NCBI GenBank assembly: GCA_019136935.1
Contig: JAGVTI010000106.1
Span: 1-10,148, forward strand
Reading direction: 5' to 3'
DNA length: 10,148 bases
Origin: Deltaproteobacteria bacterium
GTDB lineage: Bacteria; Desulfobacterota; Syntrophia; Syntrophales; JAAYKM01
Below the pieces are notes generated by a model. It was given only the letters and a program-made list of their open reading frames with translations, was not told the DNA's origin and made no database searches. Below are positions 1 through 6,544 of the stretch, in pieces. The translations under genes and the position numbers were made by a program. Each line of letters opens with the position of its first letter. Positions within the stretch are counted from its first letter, which is position 1.

Positions 1-589
1 TCACTTCAAACGCCCCCCGGACATTCCGTTCCCGGTCCTGCCGGCCGAGATGAATCTGGGGAGGCGTAGGAACGACCCTCTCCAAGGACAGGTAATCCAG
101 TTTCAGTTTGTGGCGTCCGGCGATCTCCTTCGCCAGAACCAGTGACTGGTTGAAGCCTCTTTCCCGAAGCCTTTTAACATGGAGGGGTACCGGCATGACG
201 ACGGAATAATCCCGGATATCGAAAAAAGGATAGGGGTAATCGGCCATGATTTCACCCAGGGTTTCCCCGATTGCGACGTTGCGGCCGTATTTGTAACGGT
301 GAATCACTTCCTGAAGGACACCCTGGTAAGCGCCGACGGACCGGGCGGCGGCAAAGGGAGGAGGGGACAGCAGGCACGTTCCACAGGGGTGATCCGTTCC
401 TGTCCGATCGGCGTAGGGCATCCCGCAGGTGGGGCACAGAGGTGAAGACAAAAATATGAATCCGGAGCTGCATTCCGCGCAGAAAGGCGGAAAACGCCGT
501 TCCCCCAGGAATTTTCCGCAGGCCGTGCACCGGGGCGGAAAGATCAAGTCGACAAGACCTCTGCAGATATCGCCGGCGCTACATTCCAT
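1..589 (-). CDS. comF: ComF family phosphoribosyltransferase-like protein (partial, 3' end outside window)
   Basis: The visible 196 codons read from an ATG at 589-587 to the left edge without a stop. The N-terminus has ComF-type paired cysteines: C21/C24, C37/C40, C52/C55 and C69/C72, consistent with zinc binding. It is followed by the ComF core 'YKYGRN' and 'PVPLHVKRLRERGFNQS', then 'LGRQDRERNVRGAF', all hallmarks of the family. The PRPP-binding loop expected further on lies outside the window. ComF proteins are linked to DNA uptake in naturally competent bacteria, but in many species they are uncharacterised PRTase-fold proteins, so competence should not be assumed. The start overlaps the end of rsfS by 11 nt and has only a weak Shine-Dalgarno, which suggests translational coupling in an rsfS-comF operon. 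Identification is firm; the biological role is not. Confidence 0.9.
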   Translation of the reverse strand, partial: MECSAGDICRGLVDLIFPPRCTACGKFLGERRFPPFCAECSSGFIFLSSPLCPTCGMPYADRTGTDHPCGTCLLSPPPFAAARSVGAYQGVLQEVIHRYKYGRNVAIGETLGEIMADYPYPFFDIRDYSVVMPVPLHVKRLRERGFNQSLVLAKEIAGRHKLKLDYLSLERVVPTPPQIHLGRQDRERNVRGAFEV

Positions 590-881
590 CGCTCAAGGCA
601 GTCAGTTCTTTCGTGTCGTCGGGAATTTCCATGGATGGGGCGTCCGACCAGAGGCGCTCAAGATCGTAAAAAGCCCGGATCGGTTCGTAAAAGATGGAGA
701 TCACGACATCGATATAATCGAGGAGAATCCATTTCCCGTGGCTGGTCCCTTCCCTCATGAGGATGTAGTAATCGGCGAAGGACGAAACTTCTTTGATGTT
801 GAGGATAACCAGGTTTTTCGGTTTCTTTTCCAGGGCCGCATTGACGCAGAGAAGAACCCGCTGCCGTGCGGTCAGCTCCAA
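579..881 (-). CDS. rsfS: Ribosomal silencing factor RsfS-like protein with an internal in-frame deletion
   Basis: RsfS (YbeB/Iojap family) binds ribosomal protein uL14 and blocks subunit joining. The N-terminal part ('NLVILNIKEVSSFADYYI') and the C-terminal part ('GKWILLDYIDVVISIFYEP', then 'AFYDLERLW') match the family well. The connecting segment, normally a 'SGTSSRQV..IA' helix plus a 'PLGVEG' strand, is absent: only 'LMREGTSH' lies between the halves. Compared with E. coli RsfS as I remember it, about 28 residues are missing. The frame stays open, giving 100 residues. The start chosen is TTG at 881-879, because GGAGG (891-887) sits 5 nt upstream. A TTG at 893 in the same frame directly follows a stop but would overlap that GGAGG. 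It may be a non-functional remnant, a divergent variant, or an assembly artefact. Confidence 0.8.
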   Translation of the reverse strand: MELTARQRVLLCVNAALEKKPKNLVILNIKEVSSFADYYILMREGTSHGKWILLDYIDVVISIFYEPIRAFYDLERLWSDAPSMEIPDDTKELTALSDGM

Positions 882-885
882 TGTT

Positions 886-891
886 TCCTCC
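886..891 (-). promoter_or_regulatory. Shine-Dalgarno that sets the TTG start of rsfS
   Basis: GGAGGA reads on the minus strand at 891-886, leaving 4-5 nt before the TTG at 881-879. No in-frame ATG or GTG lies upstream, because a TGA occupies 896-894. This favours TTG-881 over TTG-893. Confidence 0.7.
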
Positions 892-971
892 AATCACACC
901 TCCCGTTTCCGTAAAAAGGTCAACCCGACCAATCGATATCTCCCTGTCGCGCCGTCCTGCTCCGGGCGCAT

Positions 972-988
972 GCTTTTCCCCGAAAAGC
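972..988. repeat. Perfect 7-bp inverted repeat in the divergent intergenic region
   Basis: GCTTTTC and GAAAAGC flank a CCC centre. It has no following T-tract on either strand, so it is not an intrinsic terminator. Its place between divergent genes, near the candidate rsfS promoter, would suit an operator, but a chance palindrome is possible. Confidence 0.45.
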
Positions 989-992
989 TCTC

Positions 993-1020
993 CGCTAACA
1001 GATATTTTACAGGGTGTCAA
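993..1020 (-). promoter_or_regulatory. Candidate sigma70-type promoter for rsfS-comF
   Basis: A perfect TTGACA -35 box reads on the minus strand at 1020-1015. The expected -10 position 16-18 nt further on holds only a poor match (TTAGCG/TAGCGG). An AT-rich stretch (TAAAATAT) lies in between. The -35 is convincing by sequence and the -10 is not, so this is a tentative call. The predicted transcription start would fall at about 986, on top of the inverted repeat at 972-988. Confidence 0.3.
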
Positions 1021-1118
1021 CCCCAAAGGGTTTATGGTTGATGAACCGGGTCCGGTATGATAGAGACAAACCCTGTTCCATTTAACGGGAATTTTGCAAT
1101 CGGTGTTCGAATCGGAAA

Positions 1119-1124
1119 AAGGGG
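1119..1124 (+). promoter_or_regulatory. Shine-Dalgarno deciding the GTG start of the isomerase-like gene
   Basis: AAGGGG lies 4 nt before the GTG at 1129-1131. The in-frame ATG at 1057 has no comparable site and would add 24 residues that do not resemble the family's N-terminus. Confidence 0.55.
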
Positions 1125-1128
1125 AATC

Positions 1129-1959
1129 GTGAAAAGAGACGTCATTGCAGGGATTCAGGTCCACATGCCTTTTCACTTTCTTCGGGAGACATTCCTTTCC
1201 ACCGTGCTTGCCGAGGGGATCAATCCCGAAGTGGCGATCAATCACCGGCACCTGGAAGGCTATCCCCGTGAGGCGTTCCGTGAAGTCGGCCTGAAACTGC
1301 AGGAAGCGGGACTTCGGGTGACCATCCATGCGCCGTTTCTGGATCTGAGACCCGGTGCCATCGACCCGAAGATCCGCCGGGTGACGGCGGACCGCATTGC
1401 CGAAGTTCTCGATCTCGCGGGATTTTTCAGCCCTTCCTCCATTGTCTGCCATGCCGCCTTTGACGAGCGGTATTATCTGTCCGGAGAGGAGCAGTGGCTG
1501 CATAACAGCGTGGAAACGTTTCGGGCGTTTCTCCCCCGGGCGGAAGAATTGGCCTGTCCGATCTGCGTCGAAAACGTTTACGAGACGGAGCCGACGATGC
1601 TGAGAAGACTTCTGGACGGCGTCGACTCTCCGTTTTTCCGCTTCTGCTTCGATACGGGGCATTGCAACGTGTTTTCCGACGCCCCGATGGGTTCCTGGAT
1701 CGATGTGATGAGCCCCTACCTGGGACAACTCCATATCCACGATAACCAGGGTGTCAAAGATCAGCACCTGCCTCCGGGTGACGGCAAATTCCCCTTTGCG
1801 GATCTGTTCGCCGTGTTGAAAAAACGAAGGCTGAAACCGGTCATTACCCTGGAAACCCATTCCGTCGAGAATTTCCGGCGGGCCGTCGAACGACTGGACG
1901 TTTTCGGATGGCTGCCCCTTTACGATGAAGAATCGGGTTCATCCGGGCGACAGGGTTGA
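1129..1959 (+). CDS. Sugar phosphate isomerase/epimerase-like protein (xylose-isomerase-like TIM barrel)
   Basis: This is a 276-residue protein of the AP-endonuclease-2/xylose-isomerase-like TIM-barrel superfamily (COG1082 type). It keeps the usual metal-ligand pattern strand by strand: H67 in 'TIHAPF', H108 in 'VCHAAFD', E148 in 'VENVYE', D175 and H178 in 'FDTGH', H202/H204 in 'HIHDN', and E242 in 'TLETHS'. A divalent-metal enzyme acting on a sugar, sugar phosphate or abasic-site-like substrate is therefore expected. The substrate cannot be read from sequence. The GTG at 1129 is preferred because of the AAGGGG upstream and because 'KRDVIAGIQVHMPF' makes a natural first beta strand. The gene ends 6 nt before the ABC permease, so the two are probably co-transcribed. 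Endonuclease IV is a less likely alternative, since the protein lacks that enzyme's characteristic signatures. Confidence 0.82.
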   Translation: MKRDVIAGIQVHMPFHFLRETFLSTVLAEGINPEVAINHRHLEGYPREAFREVGLKLQEAGLRVTIHAPFLDLRPGAIDPKIRRVTADRIAEVLDLAGFFSPSSIVCHAAFDERYYLSGEEQWLHNSVETFRAFLPRAEELACPICVENVYETEPTMLRRLLDGVDSPFFRFCFDTGHCNVFSDAPMGSWIDVMSPYLGQLHIHDNQGVKDQHLPPGDGKFPFADLFAVLKKRRLKPVITLETHSVENFRRAVERLDVFGWLPLYDEESGSSGRQG

Positions 1960-1965
1960 ATAACC

Positions 1966-2943
1966 ATGCTGCTGTATATCGGGAAAAGACTCTTCTTCAT
2001 GATTCCCCTGCTCCTGGGGATCACGATCATCTGCTTCGGAGTCATGCACCTTGCGCCGGGGTCTCCCACGGACATGCAGACCCAGATGAATCCCCGGGCC
2101 TCCGTCGAGGCGCAGGAACGCCTGCGGGCCATGTACGATCTGGATAAGCCGCTTTATCAGCAGTATTGGATCTGGCTGAAGAAAGTCGCCGTCTTTGACC
2201 TCGGAACATCCTTTTCGTCCGACCGCCGGCCCGTCGCCGAGAAGATCTGGGAGCGTATTCCCATCACGGTGCTTTTGAACGTCCTTTCCCTGGTTCTGAT
2301 TCTGATGGTGGCCATTCCGATCGGAGTCCTGTCGGCGGTGCACCAGAACTCCCTGTTCGACCGCCTGACGAGCGTATTCGTCTTCGTGGGTTTCGCCGTT
2401 CCGACCTTCTGGCTGGCCCTGCTGCTGATGATTTTCTTCGGGATCGATCTGGGCTGGCTGCCCATCTCGGGCCTGCGTTCTCTGAATTACGAGTACATGC
2501 CGCCCTGGACGGCCTTCTGGGACCTCGTCAAGCATCTGATCCTGCCGGTCTTTCTGTCCGCCTTCGGGGGGCTGGCGGGTTTTTCCCGCTTCATGAGGTC
2601 GAACATGCTCGAGGTCATCCGCCAGGATTACATCACCACGGCCCGGGCGAAAGGGCTCAGTGAACGGGCCGTGATCTACAAACACGCGCTTCGCAACGCC
2701 CTGCTTCCCGTCATCACCATCCTGGGCCTGTCCGTCCCCGGCTTCATCGGCGGGAGCGTCATTTTCGAAACGATCTTCGCCATTCCGGGGATGGGGCAAC
2801 TTTTTTACATGGCCGTCATGGCGAGAGACTACCCCGTGGTCATGGGGATTCTCTATATCGGTGCGATTCTGACCCTGTTCGGGAACCTGATCGCCGATAT
2901 TTCGTATGCCCTGGCGGACCCGCGGATCCGGGTTTCGTCGTAG
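1966..2943 (+). CDS. DppB/OppB-type ABC transporter permease (orphan)
   Basis: This 325-residue inner-membrane permease belongs to the dipeptide/oligopeptide/nickel (DppB-OppB) class. The N-terminus has the typical first membrane segment (about residues 8-29), followed by 'HLAPGSP' and the '[15 protein letters not shown]' region seen across DppB proteins. The cytoplasmic EAA loop that contacts the ATPase starts near residue 221 ('[16 protein letters not shown]', then 'ALRNALLPV'). The C-terminus 'ADPRIRVSS' is the normal DppB end, so the gene looks complete. It normally needs a DppC-type second permease, one or two ATPases and a binding protein. None is present: tolQ comes next. The gene begins 6 nt after the isomerase-like gene with a weak upstream AGGG. 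The substrate is unknown; peptides or nickel are the family's usual cargo. Confidence 0.9.
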   Translation: MLLYIGKRLFFMIPLLLGITIICFGVMHLAPGSPTDMQTQMNPRASVEAQERLRAMYDLDKPLYQQYWIWLKKVAVFDLGTSFSSDRRPVAEKIWERIPITVLLNVLSLVLILMVAIPIGVLSAVHQNSLFDRLTSVFVFVGFAVPTFWLALLLMIFFGIDLGWLPISGLRSLNYEYMPPWTAFWDLVKHLILPVFLSAFGGLAGFSRFMRSNMLEVIRQDYITTARAKGLSERAVIYKHALRNALLPVITILGLSVPGFIGGSVIFETIFAIPGMGQLFYMAVMARDYPVVMGILYIGAILTLFGNLIADISYALADPRIRVSS

Positions 2944-2952
2944 TGTGAAAAC

Positions 2953-2996
2953 GGATAAAGTCAGGTTGACATGGGGGGATTTATCCTTTAGATAAA
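2953..2996. repeat. GATAAA/TTTATC repeats around the tolQ promoter
   Basis: GGATAAA (2953-2959) and TTTATCC (2980-2986) form a 7-bp inverted repeat that brackets the TTGACA box. The second arm also pairs with GATAAA at 2991-2996 across CTTTA, next to the candidate -10. Three related blocks in 44 nt could be an operator, but AT-rich promoter sequence can produce this by chance. Confidence 0.4.
2966..2994 (+). promoter_or_regulatory. Candidate sigma70 promoter of the tol operon
   Basis: A perfect TTGACA at 2966-2971 is followed, after 17 nt, by TAGATA at 2989-2994, a partial -10 match. The tolQ ATG lies about 45 nt beyond. The 95-nt spacer is the only sizeable gap before tolQ and is more AT-rich than the surrounding coding sequence, which supports a promoter here. 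No terminator is visible after the permease gene, so read-through from upstream is also possible. Confidence 0.5.
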
Positions 2997-3038
2997 AGCG
3001 GATTATTCATTTTCAGAAACCAAAGGGGAGACGTAACG

Positions 3039-3770
3039 ATGCCTTCTGCAAGTTCCGTAGCGATGGGGGGTAATTTCCATAACAGCATCCTGGGCATGAT
3101 TGTCGACGCAGGCGGTGTCGTGCAGCTTGTCCTGCTTCTTCTGCTTCTTTTTTCCATTGCTTCCTGGGCCATCATTTTGCTGAAATACCGGGAACTCGGG
3201 AAAGTCAAAAAGGAAAACGACCAGTTCCTGGATCTCTTCATGAAGAAGAATAAACTGTCCGATCTGATCGCCGAAGCCAGAAAATTCAAATACTCGACTG
3301 TGGCCGAGGTTTTTCGTGTCGGCTACGCCGAGCTCGCCAAGGCGACAAAGGCGGTCAAGCCTTCGGGGGCGGATGACGCCCTGTCACCGCAATCGGAAGA
3401 CGGCATGATCGTCTTTCTGGAGCGTTCCCTGGGGAGGGCCTGTTCGGCCGAGGCCTCGAAAATGGAGAAGGCCCTTGGATTTTTGGCGACCACGGGCAAC
3501 ACGTGTCCCTTTATCGGCCTTTTCGGGACGGTCTGGGGAATCATGGATACCTTTAAAGGCATCGGCGCCCGCGGTTCGGCGACCCTGGCGGTGGTGGCCC
3601 CCGGTATCTCCGAGGCCCTGATCGCCACGGCGGCGGGCCTGGCGGCGGCCATTCCGGCGGTCATTTTTTACAATTATTTTCTCAACCGGATCCGCGGCGT
3701 CAACCTGGAAACGGATCATTTCGCTTCCGACTTTCTGAACCTGATCGACCGCTACTACAACAGAAGATAA
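3039..3770 (+). CDS. tolQ: TolQ, proton-channel subunit of the Tol-Pal motor
   Basis: TolQ is the inner-membrane MotA/ExbB-family subunit that, with TolR, converts proton motive force into movement of TolA. The 243-residue protein has a first membrane segment at about residues 26-46. A cytoplasmic domain follows, carrying a Ser/Ala-rich insert near 'KPSGADDALS'. Then comes the family signature 'PFIGLFGTVWGIMDTF' (from P157) and the final membrane segments 'APGISEALIATAAGLAAAIP'. Residue 156 is Cys where many homologues have Ala. The ATG is preceded by GGGGAG at 3025-3030, 8 nt upstream. tolR starts 6 nt after the stop. TolQ is preferred over the paralogue ExbB because tolR, tolA, tolB and pal follow. 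The usual upstream partner ybgC is absent here. Confidence 0.96.
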   Translation: MPSASSVAMGGNFHNSILGMIVDAGGVVQLVLLLLLLFSIASWAIILLKYRELGKVKKENDQFLDLFMKKNKLSDLIAEARKFKYSTVAEVFRVGYAELAKATKAVKPSGADDALSPQSEDGMIVFLERSLGRACSAEASKMEKALGFLATTGNTCPFIGLFGTVWGIMDTFKGIGARGSATLAVVAPGISEALIATAAGLAAAIPAVIFYNYFLNRIRGVNLETDHFASDFLNLIDRYYNRR

Positions 3771-3776
3771 ACCGCC

Positions 3777-4205
3777 ATGAAGTATTTTAATCGGCATCGA
3801 TTATCGGAACACCGGCCTCTTTCGGACATCAATGTCACCCCGTTGGTGGACGTGGTCCTGGTTCTCCTGATCATCTTCATGGTCACGGCTCCCATGCTGC
3901 AGATGGGCATCGATGTGAATCTGCCCAAGGTCAAGGCAAAAAGTGTCGATATTACAGAGGAAAAACTGGTTTTGACGATCGACGGCGGCCGCCGGATCTT
4001 TCTGAACAAAAAACAGATTCCCCTTCCGGACCTCAAACCGAAGCTGGAGGCCATTTTCCAGGACCGCATCGACCGGGAAATCTACATGCGGGCGGATAAA
4101 GGCGTCCCATACGGTTTTGTCGTCGAGGTCATGTCGGAGATCCGGAAGGCCGGTGTGGACCGGCTGGGAATGGTCACGGAGCCGCCGCAAGAGACAGTTG
4201 AATGA
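3777..4205 (+). CDS. tolR: TolR, periplasmic-domain partner of TolQ
   Basis: TolR (ExbD family, 142 residues) is a single-pass inner-membrane protein. It supplies the protonatable aspartate of the motor. 'PLSDINVTPLVDVVLVLLII' leads into the membrane helix; D25 corresponds to the essential membrane Asp of the family. The periplasmic part includes 'GIDVNLPKVKAK', a beta-rich core, and 'EIYMRADKGVPYGFVVEVM', the standard TolR/ExbD C-terminal motif. The Shine-Dalgarno is weak, so translation probably depends on coupling with tolQ, 6 nt upstream. The stop overlaps the tolA start as ATGA (4202-4205). Length and motifs are normal. Confidence 0.96.
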   Translation: MKYFNRHRLSEHRPLSDINVTPLVDVVLVLLIIFMVTAPMLQMGIDVNLPKVKAKSVDITEEKLVLTIDGGRRIFLNKKQIPLPDLKPKLEAIFQDRIDREIYMRADKGVPYGFVVEVMSEIRKAGVDRLGMVTEPPQETVE

Positions 4206-5083
4206 CAGATCCGATTGATGCCGTCACCCTCGACAGGGAGTTGATGGAATCCATAGATCGCCTGAGGGCCCGCCCCTACGGCAAGTCGTCACTGGGGGCG
4301 GTGATTCTCTGCTCCGTCTTGATCCACATCCTCTTCCTCTCCCTGATCATGTTCCGCCCCATGACGACCTCGGCGAAGTTGACATTCGGAACCTATTACA
4401 CCGTCGATCTGGTCCGTGATGTCGACCTCGCGGATTCGGGTATGGCCGGAAGTGCCCTCTCCGAGGGGATGAGAGGGCTTCTCGGCCCAGGCAGGGAGGT
4501 TGTCTTACGAAACAAAGCGGAAAGCCGTACCTTGCCGCCGATCAGCAGGCTCGACACGAAAGAGAAACCCTCGAAGGAAATCAATAAAGCGATCGACGAT
4601 CTGAAGCGAAAAATGGCCGCGGCGCCGCGCCGGGATCAAGTCTCTCCGGCGGTGGCGGGTGATTCCGACAAGGGTGGCGCGGTGCGGGAAGCGGATGTGA
4701 TGGCCGCATACTACGGGGCGGTCTGGTCGAGAATCAAGGCGAAGTGGGCATTCCCCGGCGGGTTGCTGTCCGGGAAAGATTTTGTCGCCGTGGTTCATGT
4801 ACGCATTATGCGAAGCGGTGCCACGGAAGGAATATTCCTGGAAAAGCGGTCTCCCAACGCCCTGTTCAACGAATCCGCCGTCAAGGCGGTCAGAAAGGCA
4901 TCCCCCTTCCCGCCTTTACCAGCCGGGATAAGAGATTCAAGCATTGAAGTGGGGATCCGTTTCCATTCGTCGCAGTTGGGGGGCGGATCGTCTCAACGTA
5001 GTTGGGACCGGAATCGGTTTGTCGAGAACAGGACGCATGCGAGGTGCACGGGATGGATCGGAAGGATAGCGCGGCCGTCATGA
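4202..5083 (+). CDS. tolA: TolA-like protein: membrane anchor plus TonB-type C-terminal domain
   Basis: The 293-residue protein has a cytoplasmic N-terminus, one membrane helix at about residues 31-51 ('LGAVILCSVLIHILFLSLI'), a polar linker to about residue 165, and a TonB/TolA C-terminal domain at about 168-257. The linker contains a short charged helix 'KEINKAIDDLKRKMAAA'. The domain includes 'YYGAVWSRIKAKWAFP', 'VVHVRIMRSGATEGIFLEK', 'FNESAVKAVRKASPFPPLP' and 'IEVGIRF'. TolA carries energy from TolQR to TolB-Pal. It is shorter than E. coli TolA (about 420 residues), mainly because the long helical middle domain is reduced. After 'RFHSS' there is a 36-residue Arg-rich tail not expected from the family. 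The stop overlaps the tolB ATG as ATGA. A TonB assignment is less likely given the neighbours. Confidence 0.88.
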   Translation: MTDPIDAVTLDRELMESIDRLRARPYGKSSLGAVILCSVLIHILFLSLIMFRPMTTSAKLTFGTYYTVDLVRDVDLADSGMAGSALSEGMRGLLGPGREVVLRNKAESRTLPPISRLDTKEKPSKEINKAIDDLKRKMAAAPRRDQVSPAVAGDSDKGGAVREADVMAAYYGAVWSRIKAKWAFPGGLLSGKDFVAVVHVRIMRSGATEGIFLEKRSPNALFNESAVKAVRKASPFPPLPAGIRDSSIEVGIRFHSSQLGGGSSQRSWDRNRFVENRTHARCTGWIGRIARPS

Positions 5084-6390
5084 AAAAGGGACGCATTGTT
5101 CATGTATTCGGTTATTTTCTCCTGATTCTGCTCGTCATTCCGGGGGCGGCTGCCCGGGTGTATATCGACATCGATTCCCCGGGTTTTCAGAAATTTCCCC
5201 TGGCGATCGCCGATTTCCGCCAGACGGGAGGCGATCCGGACGAGGCCGGCCTGTCACGGTGGTTCCCCGACGCGACGGCCCGCTACCTGGATATGACGGA
5301 TTATTTCCAGATCAAGGATCGCCGGGCTTTTTTGGAGACTGCCCGAAGCACGGCCGGAGATCCGTTCAAGGTCGAATTCCCGGACTGGACAACGATCGGC
5401 GTCGATTACCTGGTCAAAGGCGTGTTTATCCTGCGAGGGGGGGCGGTCACATCGGAAATCCGGATCTACGACACGGTCAAGGCCGAGGAGGTTTTCCGCA
5501 GAACCTATACGGGCACGGTTGACGGGAAGGCGGAAATGGCCGGTAGGATGGCCGGGGACATCCTGGCGGCGCTGACGGGAACAAGACCCCTTTTCGACAG
5601 CCAAATCGCATTCGGCCGTAAAACCCCCCAGGGTGCGGAAATCTTCTCCGTCAATTTCGACGGTTCCGGTATAGCGAAACGGACGGCCGAATACGCCCTG
5701 GTCTTTTCGCCTCAGTGGTCGCCGGACGGACGTTACCTGTCCTACACGTCGTACCGGTCCGGGACTCCCGCGGTCTATATCAAGGATCTGAAACAGAAGG
5801 TGACGAGGATGGTCACGCCTTATCGGGGAATGAATCTGGCCGGTCCCTGGTCGCCGGACGGCCGGAAGATGCTCCTGACCCTGAGCCGGGATGGAAATGA
5901 AGAGATTTATTCTCTTGAAATCGCCACGGGGACCCTGAAAAGGTTGACCCGGCACTTTGCCATCGATGTATCTCCCTGCTGGTCCCCCGATGGTGGAAGT
6001 ATCGCTTTCGTTTCCAACCGGTCCGGTTCGCCCCAGATTTACGTCATGGATGCGGCCGGCAACGGAGTCCGAAGAATCTCCTACGAAGGGGGGTACAACA
6101 CGTCCCCCGCCTGGTCGCCCCGGGGAGACCGGATCGCCTATGAAAGCCGGACGGGCGGAGGGTTTCAGATATTTACGATCAACCCCCAGGGGGAGGATCT
6201 GCAGGCTGTTACATCCGCGGCTGGCGGTGTCCATGAAAAACCCGCCTGGTCACCGGATGGGCGATACCTGGCCGCCATTTCCCGGAAGGGGGGGCGCCAT
6301 CGCATCGTTGTGATCGGCATGAGCGAAATGAAAACGCGAACGATTTACGAGTCAACGTGGAAGTGCAGCGGTCTGGCCTGGTCGCACTAG
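5080..6390 (+). CDS. tolB: TolB, periplasmic beta-propeller of the Tol-Pal system
   Basis: TolB is the periplasmic protein that shuttles between Pal and TolA. From the ATG at 5080 it has 436 residues, a normal length. A signal peptide starts with 'MKKGRIVHVFGYFLLILLV' and has a likely cleavage after 'GAAA' near residue 25. An N-terminal alpha/beta domain runs to about 170. A six-bladed propeller follows, marked by WSPDG-type motifs at W213, W257, W301, W345 and W390 and closing at W434 in the final 'WSH'. The spacing is 44-45 residues throughout, so the propeller is intact. The ATG at 5080 is chosen over in-frame starts at 5002 and 5053 because it opens the signal peptide directly and forms an ATGA overlap with the tolA stop. 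A GAAGGA lies 13 nt upstream, somewhat far. Confidence 0.95.
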   Translation: MKKGRIVHVFGYFLLILLVIPGAAARVYIDIDSPGFQKFPLAIADFRQTGGDPDEAGLSRWFPDATARYLDMTDYFQIKDRRAFLETARSTAGDPFKVEFPDWTTIGVDYLVKGVFILRGGAVTSEIRIYDTVKAEEVFRRTYTGTVDGKAEMAGRMAGDILAALTGTRPLFDSQIAFGRKTPQGAEIFSVNFDGSGIAKRTAEYALVFSPQWSPDGRYLSYTSYRSGTPAVYIKDLKQKVTRMVTPYRGMNLAGPWSPDGRKMLLTLSRDGNEEIYSLEIATGTLKRLTRHFAIDVSPCWSPDGGSIAFVSNRSGSPQIYVMDAAGNGVRRISYEGGYNTSPAWSPRGDRIAYESRTGGGFQIFTINPQGEDLQAVTSAAGGVHEKPAWSPDGRYLAAISRKGGRHRIVVIGMSEMKTRTIYESTWKCSGLAWSH

Positions 6391-6443
6391 AAACGGGCGA
6401 ACCGGGGATGCGGGAGAATTTTCCCCCTTCTGTTTTTTTTAGA

Positions 6444-6473
6444 TTGACCTTTCCTGTTCCGTTGTGGTTTCAT
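6444..6473 (+). promoter_or_regulatory. Weak candidate promoter upstream of pal
   Basis: TTGACC (6444-6449) is followed after 18 nt by TTTCAT (6468-6473), each a partial match to consensus. It lies in the 219-nt gap between tolB and pal, the only large gap inside the cluster. This would give pal and cpoB an additional promoter, as known in some other bacteria. The call rests on the gap more than on the boxes. Confidence 0.22.
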
Positions 6474-6544
6474 ACAACCGGTTTTTGCCGGGAAAGGTGC
6501 CTTTCTATCTGCCGATTCCCCGAGTCGCGCTGTGGAGAAGGAAT

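Noticed and set aside
1057..1128. N-terminal extension of the isomerase-like gene from ATG 1057
   Set aside because: The added 24 residues do not fit the barrel's first strand, and GTG 1129 has the better ribosome site. TATGAT at 1056-1061 could instead be a -10 box, but no matching -35 was found.
658..1860. 400-residue open frame on the minus strand
   Set aside because: It lies antisense to the isomerase-like gene and runs out of frame through rsfS. Its His/Arg/Gly-rich sequence has no domain, whereas the plus-strand frame has complete metal-ligand motifs.
1939..2799. 286-residue minus-strand frame opposite the permease
   Set aside because: The composition (Gln, Asp, His, Arg) is what the complement of a hydrophobic membrane-protein gene gives; no domain or ribosome site is visible.
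5002..5079. Earlier tolB starts at 5002 or 5053
   Set aside because: They would put 9-26 polar residues before the signal peptide; ATG 5080 gives a normal signal peptide and the ATGA overlap.
5254..6234. 326-residue minus-strand frame opposite tolB
   Set aside because: It is a shadow of the repeated propeller codons; tolB on the other strand is unambiguous.
6404..6440. Possible intrinsic terminator after tolB
   Set aside because: A T8 tract follows, but the only stems available are about 5 bp, one with a 13-nt loop and the other with a G-T pair. Both are separated from the T-run by several bases, so this is too weak to call.
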